From: Vitis vinifera
Lineage: Eukaryota; Streptophyta; Magnoliopsida; Vitales; Vitaceae
Assembly: GCF_030704535.1 (NCBI RefSeq)
Contig: NC_081818.1
Location: 26,203,001 to 26,267,000, forward strand
Length of the DNA: 64,000 bases
Direction of reading: 5' to 3'
How positions within the stretch are numbered: the stretch's first letter is position 1; every line of letters starts with the position of its first letter. This document shows positions 23,826-34,276 of this stretch, piece after piece. The notes beneath the pieces were generated by a model, which was not told where the DNA came from, did no database searches, and saw only the letters and a program-made list of their open reading frames with translations. The position numbers were made by a program, and so were the translations under genes.

Positions 23826-24808
23826 GGGGGTGTTTGGTACACGGGAATAGGGAGTGGGAATAGACATCTCATTCCTTTTCTCCCTTATTCCTATGTTTGG
23901 ATAAATGTTAAGAAGGCGGAAATGAAATAAAAAATTATTCCGGCAGAAATCAAATTCAACTTATGAGTCGGATTTGCATTCATTAAAAGTAGGTGGTATT
24001 CTGATTCATTAAACTTATTTGATAATATAAAATAACCTAAATTACTATTTTACCCTCTTATCTTGTTTTTCAAATCCGATGTTTATCTTCTTTGTAAAGG
24101 TAGAGATCCATTCATCATCCACTTCTTATCTTCTTTGCAAAGTTAGAGACCACTCATCATCCAATTCTCTACAACAAGTGATTCTTTCAAATTGAATCAA
24201 TTAAACCTTCCACGATATTTAAAAAAAAAAAATCAATTTCTAATTTATAGGGTTTTGGATGTTCATTTTGATTATTGGATCTAGGATTCGTCATTGTTTG
24301 CTGCAACTAGGTTCTGAAAAACATTTGCTAGCTTTGAGAATTTAAATATTATAATAAATAATTTTTTTTTGAAAAATATAATTTTATAACTACTTAAGCA
24401 TGACAAATTATTCAAATTTTTAATAAAAATAATAATTGAATATTTGTGCATTAGGGTTATACAATTTTTTATGGTTAATTTTTTATTTATTGAGTATATA
24501 TATATTTTTTAGTCTTATTATTTAATAACAAAAAACCTCTCAAATTTTATTTTTTTAAAATAGAAGTAAAAATAAAAAAATATTTTAAATTATATGTAAG
24601 GATATTATTGTAAATTTATTTCTTTTTCATTTCCATTCCTATTATTATCAAACATTGGAATGTAAACAAATAATCATTCCAATCTTGCATTCCTAAGTTC
24701 ATCCAAATGGTAGAAATGGAATCATCAAATTCATTCCATTCCACTAAGAAATAGGAAAGGAAACAAAATATTATTTCCATTTCCTATTCCGACGTACCAA
24801 ACACCCCC
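23826..24808. mobile_element. PIF/Harbinger-type MITE, 983 bp, apparently full length
   Basis: The left end GGGGGTGTTTGGTAC is matched exactly by the reverse complement of the right end GTACCAAACACCCCC, and similarity continues inward (GGAATAGG on both sides). TTA at 23823-23825 and TTA at 24809-24811 are the target duplication. The interior is AT-rich without a transposase frame, so it is non-autonomous. The very well kept ends suggest a relatively recent insertion. Confidence 0.88.
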
Positions 24809-24992
24809 TTAATGGATTGATTCCATTCGATTAATTTTATTGGTTAAATTGAATTTTTTGCTTATCCAACCAAAAATTAGTGAGAGTTAAAATGATAGAT
24901 AGAAAATAATGTTGATTTTACTCACCTTCGTTAAGATTATAGTAGTTTAAAATTTTGTTAAATACCTCTTTTATTTTAAATTAAAGAGAAAG

Positions 24993-26098
24993 TGTCACAC
25001 CCCAAAACCCACTTTAAGGGCATGATGATCATTTTACACCTCAAACCCAAAGGTTCAAAGTGAAAACAACACCATATTCATCATATAACGGGAGATTACC
25101 AATTACCAATTTCCCAGAATAGTAAAATAAATATATTCTATGATCCTCAATTCTCGACTTTAAAAACTAACATATCAACCAAAGTGTTATTGTCCAAATA
25201 ATTCTAAACTCAAAATAATTTAAATGAGAATTAAGTTTTAACATCTAAACAATGTCCATAATAAAGAGAGTTTAAATAAATGTTTTAATAAAGCTAAATT
25301 TCCCTCCTAACGAGCATTCGTCGCTCGAACCAAGGTTACTTGAAAAATTATCAACAAAGGGGATGAGCTCAAAGCCCAATAAGAAACATTAATACAGTTT
25401 CATAGATCAAACATTTTCAATCATGCTTGCAACACATGAGATATAACATATACTTATTTTTATAAAAACTTTTGAGTTTAAAATACTAATACATTCAAAC
25501 TTTTCAACAAAACTTTCTCATATTCATTTCAAAATAATTTCTCATCAAAACCAAATCGTATACATTTAAAATATCTTTACTCTGGTTATTATATGACAAA
25601 TGGTGCCCAATTAGGTGGAACTTCACAATTAAATAACTAATTTCAAATTTGTTTCATTTAAGGTGAACAAAACCAAATGTCAACAATTATAAGGTCATAA
25701 GGTCAACTATTATAACCCGTTAATTAGGATCATATAACTCAGAATTAAACATTTTATTTCATTAATTCAAACTTACAAAACAAAGTATCATACCTCTTCA
25801 ATTTTTTATTTTTCATAAACAAAGAAAATTCTCAAATATACTTTCCATACAAAACACATATTTGATTATAGGTAAAGATAAAAATAATATTTTTACTTGA
25901 AGTGTTTAGTTTGACGAATTTACTCCTTATCAGGAAAAAATCTGAACTTGAAACTATAGACTTTTAAATATTTAGCCCTAAGTTCTTCAATTCTCTAATT
26001 TTTGTTAATATAATTTTTTGAATAAAAAAGATAAAAGAAAAATCTAATTTATACCAAAAATTACTACCACTTGACCTGTTTATTTCGGGGGTGTTACA
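24993..26098. mobile_element. Possible solo LTR or other TG...CA-bounded element, ~1.1 kb
   Basis: The segment starts TGTCACACCCC and ends GGGGTGTTACA; the ends are inverted copies of each other (TGTCACACCCC versus TGTAACACCCC) with TG and CA borders. The 5-bp flanks GAAAG and GGAAG agree at four of five places, compatible with an old LTR-retrotransposon target duplication. It is non-coding. A solo LTR, from deletion of the interior by recombination, is the leading reading; a terminal-repeat DNA element is the alternative. Moderately old, by the mismatched flanks. Confidence 0.4.
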
Positions 26099-26099
26099 G

Positions 26100-26940
26100 G
26101 AAGTCAATAAATATATCAAAGGAAAAGAATAAGGTGAAAGTATTTGATAAAATTTTAAACCAAAGGACTAGGTGGTGTATGGTGCATTTAGTCAAGTGGA
26201 GTTTCGTGAAATTAATCTTAGAAAATAAAAAAATAAAATAAAGGGAAAGAAAGCACCACCTTCTCGAGAAGGCACGTGATGATAAGAAAAGGGAAAAATG
26301 GAAAAAGAAAAAGGAATTGGAAAAAGCTTATCCGATTCCCTCGTGTGTAAAGAGAAAATGATAAATTAAAGAGGTGGGAAGGAAGGGAAAAAGATAATTG
26401 ACGTGAAGCTCCCTGGTGGTGGGGCTTAGACTTATCAAGACCACACGCGCAGGCCCCTGAAACTCAACCTTCAGGTGCCGCTTTCCCTTCCCCTTCCCTT
26501 CCACACATGTAAGTCTTTCATATACTTTTCCAATGCCCCTCGCCTCCTTCCCACTCAACTAACATTTCTCTTTCTCATTTCTTGGATTCCATTTACCAAA
26601 TTCATTCTTAATTGTCTTTGGCTCAATGGAAAGTGGGTTCGAATAGGCTTGACATCTGTACGTGTTTTTTTGTTTAAAAACAGTAGTTTTCTGCAACATC
26701 AAGTTATTGTCCACCTAATTTTTAGTTTCCTCAACTAAGAAGCTGTCTCCCATACTCATTCATGCAAAGCAATAGCCATATATTACTCAGGGAGAAAGTA
26801 GAAAAGACATAATCAATGAAATAATGGAATATATACCAGAAATAAGAAGAAGAAGAAATGAATGGATACACAATCAACAGACAACAACTGATCAGCTGCT
26901 ACACGACATACACAGAAAATACATGAAGAAGATGAAGGAA
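26100..26940. other. Intergenic region downstream of the calmodulin-like gene
   Basis: No gene can be supported. The frames at 26328-26738 overlap on both strands and lack domains. The part next to 26960 is likely the 3' UTR of the calmodulin-like gene on the minus strand, with purine-rich sequence at about 26795-26870. Confidence 0.5.
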
Positions 26941-26959
26941 AGCAAGGCATGATGATCAT

Positions 26960-27388
26960 CTATAACATCATGACCTTGAACTCATCAAAATTGAGAACCC
27001 CATCACCGTTGAGATCAAACTGTGAAATCATGACTGTGCACTCATCGATGCTCCGGGATTCACCAAGTCTACTCAGCATCCTGTTCAAGCTCTTTGGGGT
27101 GATGCAACCGCACCCATCATTCTCGTACATCTTAAACGCCTCCTTCAAATCGTTTATCCTCTCTTCCTCCTCCACTCCCTCCACCAGCCTCACCAAGTCC
27201 CCCAACTCCAACAACCCATCCCCGTCCGAATCCAGCGACTCCAGCGCCGCCTCCGCCTCCTCCAGCGTCATCCCATCGCAATGCCCCTGAAGCTCCGACG
27301 CTGATATCTTCCCATCTCCATTGTCATCAAAGTGCTTAAACACACGCTCATACTGAACGTGTTTCTCGATCATCTCATCGTTTGCCAT
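26960..27388 (-). CDS. Calmodulin-like Ca2+ sensor, four EF-hands (142 aa, single exon)
   Basis: Small soluble Ca2+-binding protein without transit peptide or membrane segment. EF loop 1 is residues 21-32 (DDNGDGKISASE), loop 2 is 53-64 (DSDGDGLLELGD), loop 3 is 89-100 (ENDGCGCITPKS) and loop 4 is 125-136 (DLNGDGVLNFDE). Loops 1 and 4 keep the Asp1 to Glu12 ligand set. Loop 2 has Asp at position 12. Loop 3 has Glu, Cys, Cys and Ser at positions 1, 5, 7 and 12, so it probably does not bind Ca2+. Length and the missing intron fit the plant CML group near CML30/31/40; I cannot assign one number. The position between LYK2 and the adenylate kinase matches CML40 in Arabidopsis gene order as remembered. 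Such proteins often act in stress signalling, but the target is unknown. Confidence 0.92.
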   Translation of the reverse strand: MANDEMIEKHVQYERVFKHFDDNGDGKISASELQGHCDGMTLEEAEAALESLDSDGDGLLELGDLVRLVEGVEEEERINDLKEAFKMYENDGCGCITPKSLNRMLSRLGESRSIDECTVMISQFDLNGDGVLNFDEFKVMML

Positions 27389-27399
27389 ACCAGCTCAAA

Positions 27400-29930
27400 T
27401 GGGTTTCTCTTCCCTCCGCAGAAACAAACTCTCGTAAATCTGTTCTTGAACGCCAAGAAACTGGGGAGAGATGATTGTAGTTATAGCCTTATAGGTGATG
27501 ATCATGCCGCGTATTTGACCAGACGAAATCATAATTTAAAAGAGTTAGCGTCTTTTGCTGAAATTTATCCTCAAAGGAACATTGAATATTAAGACATGAT
27601 CCATGCGTTGGGAACGTACGAGGAAGATGGGGTTAAACTCAGATGGGGGAGACAAATGAGAACTCTTTGTCCTCTAAAAGGACAAGTGGATGTCCGAAAC
27701 CTACCAAAGTAACCGTCCAAATTGTTGGAGCCATTAGCCATGTGAGAGAGGAAACAAAAGGAGAACGTCGGCGAAGGGTGAGTCTTTGGAATTGAATTGA
27801 CGTCTCTGATTACTGGGGTTCTGGGTTGAATTCAGTTCTCAAATTTGTTTTGTCCTTTCTTAAAAATTCATAATTTCAAGTCAAACTGTTAATTTATGTA
27901 ATATATTCCCCAGATTTCCAGCAGTAAAATGATTTTTTTTTTTTTTTTTTGGGTATTAAAAAAGGAATCCTTTTACAACTTTTTCTTTTTCTTAATCAAG
28001 CTATTCAACCCTAAAGCGAGAATGTGCATGGCATGATTAGTCCAATTTTAAGCATCAAATATCAAATTAAACTAAGCGCGTCGGCTATGATAATTTATTG
28101 TTTTTTTTATTTTATTTTTAAACATAAAATTTAATTATAATTTTTTATATAAAATACCATTTTTAGAATCCCGAGGAGATAATGACGTGAATTAAAAGTT
28201 TGTTCTAACGTGATTAAAACAGTTTTCTATTTTTAAAAACATATAAGATTGTTATTTTTTGAAAATAGTTTTTAAAAATAAAGTAAAATGGAAAATAGTT
28301 TTTTAAAAACCAACAAAAGTTTTCATCCGTTTTTAGAAATAAAAGAAAAATATAAAAATTAATAAAAATAAATAAATTAAATTGAACATGATAGCATTCC
28401 CTTTCTCCCTTCACAATGATCTTTCCTTAAATTACGCATGCTTTTCTAAAGGTTTTTTATTTTCTATTTTAAAAAACTGTTTTTAAAAATAACTTATCAA
28501 GCACCCTTATTTTTATTAAATACTATTAAATTATTTTTTATTTTTTAACTTAAAAACAAGTTTTAGAAAATATAACCAAATAGGCCCTAAAATATTAAAT
28601 TTTTATTAGCTCAAATTTTTAAAACTTATTAAATAACTTTTAAGGATATAAGTTTTAATATCTCAAATTTTAAAAAAATTTAAAAATAATTTTCAACTAC
28701 ATAAGAGAAAGTGTATCTAAATGAAATCTAATTTAATTCATTTTCATATGTTCAAATCAAAATTATTAAATTTAAATAAAATATGAATTTTTTTTATTTA
28801 ATAATAAAAATCAATTTAAGCCCATTTACTTCATTTTGATTTGGTTTTGTTCTATTCAATTTAACAGCAAAAACATTTTTTATTTATTAATTTAGACCAA
28901 AATACATATATAGATATGATTTGGTGCCATTCAAACATGAAAAATATGTATGGACTAACAACATAAATATTATTTCTTTACATTTCAATTTTTTTTTAAT
29001 ATAATGGTGATGTTATTTTCAAATTATTTAATTCCTAAATATTTATATATATTCACTAAATTGGAATAGTTGCTTATGAAAATTGTACGAAACTCTTAGT
29101 AATTTTAATGGATATAGATTTTTTTGAAAATTAGATTCGAAAGCAATTTACTTAATTCTGTAAAGTTTCCTTTTCTAAATTATTCCAAAGGATTTTAAAT
29201 TATTTTGATAAGAATCCTTGTAAAATAAAAGTTTCCCTTTTGGATAAAGTGCTCTCTAGTTTTTATTTTTCAAGTTTTTGGAAACTTTTTTATTACACTA
29301 ATCATTAATTTGAAAGTAAATATTTGTTTTTCGAAATTTTCAAGATGAATAATTTATTATTAAAGGAATTACTAAAAGTTTTATTTTTGGTAATTTTAAC
29401 GGAATATATTATTATGAAAATTAGATTTCATATTTAAGAATATTTATTAAATTGGAAAGGTGTAGGGAATAAGAAATTAAATTAATAAGAAATTTTAAAT
29501 ATGAGAGATAAAATTCATTTCTAAATTTATTCTTAAGAATTTGAAATATTTTTTAAAAACTTATTATCAAAATCTGTTTCATATTTAGAACTCTTCACTT
29601 GGTAACATTAACGTCAAAGATCTTGGTTATACACTTAACTTAGACATGAAATGATAGAATCAAGTGGTCCCACTTGCATGGGATAAAGACTAAATATGAA
29701 GGGTATTAAAAGTTTATTATTCTTTATTAAAAATAAAATAATTATATAAAGGTAATCACCTCTTTTCAAATTTATTTAACATTATCACCATAATTTAATT
29801 TAATTTTTTATATTAATTTATGTATTATTATTATTATTTTCTTTATGATCAATTTTTTAAGATAATAATAATTCAGAAAATATATTAATATATAGCATTA
29901 TTCCCTTTGGAAAATTATAATTTATACGTC
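27400..29930. other. Intergenic AT-rich region upstream of the calmodulin-like gene and tRNA
   Basis: 27389-27500 should contain the leader and promoter of the minus-strand CML gene. The rest is strongly AT-rich with long A and T runs. No gene is supported; the frame at 28214-28414 lies in a repeat. The stretch 28600-29900 shows no strong structure beyond base bias. Confidence 0.55.
28195..28590. repeat. AT-rich dispersed repeat, possible MITE relic
   Basis: Blocks of TTTTTAAAAACAGTTTTC type recur in both orientations, and the right side ends in AACCAAATAGGCCCTA, a common form of MITE right terminus. A matching left end was not found, so it is either truncated or composite. It resembles the stretches at 10340-10730 and 55115-55310. 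Confidence 0.35.
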
Positions 29931-29932
29931 TT

Positions 29933-30005
29933 GCCCGTCTAGCTCAGTTGGTAGAGCGCAAGGCTCTTAACCTTGTGGTCGTGGGTTCGAGCCCCACGGT
30001 GGGCG
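29933..30005 (+). tRNA. tRNA-Lys (anticodon CTT)
   Basis: A 73-nt cloverleaf: the acceptor stem GCCCGTC pairs with GGTGGGC (two G-U pairs), the A-box is TAGCTCAGTTGG, the anticodon CTT is at 29966-29968 in the loop CTCTTAA, the T arm is GTGGG-TTCGAGC-CCCAC (B-box GGTTCGAGCCC), and the discriminator base is G at 30005. There is no encoded CCA and no intron, as expected for a nuclear plant tRNA-Lys. It lies alone, about 370 bp before the adenylate kinase start. Confidence 0.97.
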
Positions 30006-30017
30006 TTTGGACGTAAA

Positions 30018-30024
30018 TTTTTTT
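30018..30024 (+). terminator. RNA polymerase III terminator of tRNA-Lys
   Basis: A run of seven T starts 13 bases past the mature 3' end, the usual pol III stop signal. Confidence 0.85.
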
Positions 30025-30374
30025 GAAAAATCTGGTGCATCCTGGACCACTGTAATCATGTAGTCGACATCCACCACAACTTCCACCCAATTTGTCGTTT
30101 CTTTAGCAACCATAGAAAGGAAACGGAGAAAACTGTTTCTCCGTTTCTAACACTCTCATACAAAAAGGAAAGTTAAACGGTTTCAAGTCAGGCTTTTAGG
30201 AAGTTTCCAACCTCTCCGAAAGACATGGAAGCAAAAGGAGTGGCATAAGCGTAATTTCATCAACTAACAGTGTCTTTTCTGGATCACTACCTCTTCAAAT
30301 GCTTGGTTGCAAACCCAATTTGCGTCTCTTTTTGTCTCTCGCTTAAACCCTTCCTTCTAGAACCAGTCGTCGCC

Positions 30375-32986
30375 ATGGCCAAACTTTGCCGCCTCAGCAC
30401 GGTGGCGCCACTCTTCCTACGGCGCCGTATCGGGGTCCTTCCAAAGCGAGAGTATGGATCGGCGGCTGCGGCTCAAGTAGACTATGATTATTACGACTAC
30501 GAGGAGGAGGAGGAGGTGGAGGTTTATCGGAAATTAGCGAGGGCGGACTCGGAGGGATGCGTATCGGGAAGAGGAGTGCATTGGGTGATCATAGGAGAGC
30601 CAGGTGCGAAGAAGCATGTGTACGCCGAGAGGCTCTCCAGGCTTCTCCAAGTTCCTCACATTTCTATGGGAACCCTCGTCCGCCAGGAGCTCAGCCCTCT
30701 CTCTTCCCTCTATAAACAGGTTATTTTCACCCATTTCCTTTCTTTTTTCTCTTTTTTGGGGGTGGGTTTATGATGCTTTTCATACCTAGAAAAGGAGGAA
30801 AAGTGAAGAAAAATCTGACTGTGTTGTGTTAATTAATGATGTTGAGGGATTTATGTTTTCTTGAGAAAAACTGTGAATCAAGATGATGTTTTTTTTCATT
30901 TTTTTGGTCGTTTATGCCAGAATCTCCATGGTCTTTCCATCAAGATTTTCTAAAATTGTGTTCTTATTAAGAGGAATACAGATTATGACAAACCTGAAAT
31001 GTGAATTTTTATGGGGGTTGAGGGTTTTTTTTTGCATATCACTATAGCTCCATAATTTTGGGTTGTTCTCCATGTACATTACAAACGATTGGCTGGCACG
31101 TTAACCATTGGTTGTTAACTTGTTATTTATTTATTTATTGAGAAGAATGGGTTGTTAACTTGTTATCGACCTACTTTGTTTCGAGATGCTGCTGAATTTG
31201 CAATAGGCAATAGGTCATGAGAGCTTATCATCATCTACATGGATACTGATGCACCAACCTCTGTTTGAAATGATTCAGTGGTCTAACCTTCTTTGTGCTG
31301 CAACATGGAGTTGTCTCCTCAATTCCCTAAGTTAAATTTTGCCCACCTCCATAACTTGGAGTCTGTCTCTTCTCCCTAAGAAAGCATTACCTTCTCTCAT
31401 GTGTTTCATTTTTTTATGGCATTTCTAGTTTTGATCTGTCTTCCTTATTTTGCCCAGTTTTGAATATGAGTATGAAATTTTTTTTGTCTTCCCAATGAGC
31501 TTAGCTTGCTAATTTTTGTTCTTTTCCTTCTTTCTTTTTTTCTCTACCCAATTTAGATAGCCAATGCTGTGAACCAAGGGAAGCTTGTGCCAGAGGATAT
31601 AATTTTTGGGCTGTTGTCAAAAAGGCTGGAAGAAGGATACTGCAGAGGTGAAACTGGGTTCATTCTGGATGGGATTCCTCGAACAAGGATCCAAGCTGTA
31701 AGTTCAAAGTATTGTTTATGACATCTGCATTTTCTCTTTTATATATGTATCCACAAGCATGACTATTTTCAGCTACAAGCCAGAAGCTAATTAGAACAAT
31801 CTCAGTACCCAACCTTTGGAACTTGAAATCTTACATTCTGGAAATGCTGGATTTTTATAGGAGATCTTGGATCAAATAGCTGATATTGATCTGGTTGTGA
31901 ATTTCAAATGCACTGGAGATTGCTTGGTGAGAAACCATCCACAAGATGGAAGTTCTTCCCATCACCAAGAATTTCATAGGATGAGCAATCCTGGTTCATA
32001 TCTAAATCTGCCACACCAGGATGATCAGTTGAATTCCACCACTGCTGATACAATACTTGCATGGAAGGAAAAACTCCGTATATATGCAGAGCAGGTACTC
32101 CACATATTTCTCCTGGATTAGAAGTTGCAACTACATTCCTCAAGCTTATAACATGTATTCTCCGATTTTGCCTAGTTTTCACTAGACCCATTGCAAAATG
32201 CTTCTGCTGAAGTAATTCATTTATTTTGTTCTTGTCTTTTATGTATATATATATGAGTATATGTTTTCAAAATGCTTTTGCTAATTTATTTATTTTGTTC
32301 TTTATTGTTTTCTCTGGTTTTCACTGACCCATTATGAAAATACTTCTGCTGAAGCAATTCGTCCATCTTGTCTTTTTCTTTATTTGGTTCCCATATGGTT
32401 TTTAAGATGTTTTTTTTGTTCAATTATTTCTTTTTAATGAGAGCAAGTGTCTCGCAGATATGCTTAAAAGGTTCAGAAGTAGTTTTTGTGACTCTTTTTA
32501 AGTTTCTCCAGTTATAAGATATTCCTTGTCTTATTGTTCTTTAGCTTCAGAACATACTAATCTGGATAGAAATAACCTGTTTGCTTACAAATTCCTGAGT
32601 TTCCTGCCTGAGTTTGATTTTTGTTATTTATCTTGGATATCAATCTTTCTTTTAGTGCGTTAAAGTACTGGCATCTTGATTCCAATAACTACATCGAAAT
32701 CTCCGTTGTTCTTAAACAAGTGTTTGTGGATCCATAGATCCAATAAACTTGTCATGATCAAAATTCTTGTGTTACATTTTAAGAGTATGGGGAAAATGGA
32801 AGTTTTGCTAATTGAATTATATATTTTCCTCAGAGCAAACCATTGGAAGATTACTATAAAAAACAGCAGAAGCTTCTTGATTTCCAAGTGGCGGGTGCAC
32901 CTGGAGAGACCTGGCAGGGGCTTTTGGCTGCACTACATCTCCAGCATGTGAATGCCGTCAATTCTTCACAGAAGTTGACTGCATGA
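30375..32986 (+). CDS. Adenylate-kinase-like organellar protein with degenerate P-loop (4 exons, 290 aa)
   Basis: Exons 30375-30719, 31557-31697, 31861-32094 and 32834-32986 total 873 nt, all introns phase 0. The ATG at 30375 in GCCATGG is chosen over an upstream in-frame Met (30270) because it begins a typical Arg-rich, acid-poor presequence (residues 1-28, with LRRR and PKREYG), indicating mitochondria or plastids. An acidic run (DYEEEEEVEV) follows. The kinase fold begins with WVIIGEPGAKKH at 70-81, where family enzymes have GxPGxGKGT; the critical glycine and the GKGT part are replaced. SMGTLVRQEL, ETGFILDGIPRTR and the C-terminal YYKKQQKLLDF element are recognisable, while the ATP-lid Arg motifs are not evident. 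It matches 'probable adenylate kinase 7, mitochondrial' (At3g01820 from memory), which to my recollection also has a KKH-type loop. Catalytic activity is doubtful. Confidence 0.92.
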
Positions 32987-32999
32987 TTGGGTTTACGCA

Positions 33000-34270
33000 T
33001 CATTTTTCTTCCCTATTCCGGCATTAAGAGTAGACACAAACTAGCGGGGAGTGGCTCTGCAGGGGTTCATTCTTCCCTGTTGAATGCTTTCAGTTGGGTT
33101 TGAAAGGTTTTGTCTTCTGAGTTATACTTTATCAAGTGACACAATTTGAGGATGCCTGTCTATAATGTAGTTTTGGCGAGAGAAACAAAAGCAGAGAATA
33201 CTGCTATCTAAGTAAGCTTGTTTTCTTTTTCTTATTTTAAATATTTGAAATATTCCCAACATAATCAGCCTAAGAGTGGGAAGTTGGGTTAATGTTTGAC
33301 AAACCAGAATTTGCCACAATTCCTATCTCTTATTTCTTTGTATTTTTATTCAACAGTTCAAATTTTACTTAACCAAAAGTAAAAAGCTCAGATATGGATG
33401 AGCTGGATGTTACACCTATTCAATAGCCTACAATTTTCTGCAACAAAACTATGGGTGAAAATGCGAGGATTTCCTTCCTTCTTTGCAAATGCCTTGGGTC
33501 GTGACTCATGTAGAGGATGTTCCAATATCGCAATATTCTTAACAATTTCTATGCCATGTCTTGTCAACGTGTGTTTTTTTTTGTTGTTTTTGTCCAAAGT
33601 CAGAAGGAAATATCCAACACGCCGTAAGTAGAAGCTTAGGTGGGAAATCTTTGAAATTAAAGTACTTAACAAAACAAAAAAGTAACATGTGCTCAGCTAG
33701 GTTGTGGACGTTTCTATAGAAGTTTGAGTCACAAAAGTAATGAGAATGGAAAATATTAAAGATGAATTTTACCTTTAAAATTTTCAAAAGACAAAAAAGT
33801 GGGGAGTCTATTGTCTTTTAAGGAAATAAGTAACCACAAAAAATTCATCAAAGATTGATCTAAACTAGTCTGTCAGGGACTGAGGAAAAGTCAATTTCTG
33901 TATGCCCTTAACTTCGTTTATTGATGATAATCACTTAAGTCTTTCTACTCTCAATTTTCTTAATAAAAAATTCATAAAATTTGCAAGAATTTGATCTTGT
34001 GAGCATGCTTTACCAAGCACTCATATCTCTCTGCACAAAATTGCATTGTATTTTCACAAGGAAAATATAACTACAACAGCCAACTGGATTCCAAATTTAC
34101 AACTCAAACAAGAGAACAAAAAGGAGCATCATTTATTCATGCATATACATACCAATAAATATACATACCAAAGGTTTTGTTCGATTCCCAGAATCTGATT
34201 GTTCACTAAGATGCTTCAACTACTCTGAAGGATCCAGATATAATTCTGCCCATGGCTCGTCTCTGTGTAT
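33000..34270. other. Region between convergent adenylate-kinase-like and NT-C2 genes
   Basis: It should contain the 3' UTRs of both convergent genes. No further gene is supported; frames at 33122-33319, 33388-33787 and 33398-33631 overlap each other and have no domains. The base composition is AT-rich with no clear repeats. Confidence 0.5.
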
Positions 34271-34276
34271 TTGTAG

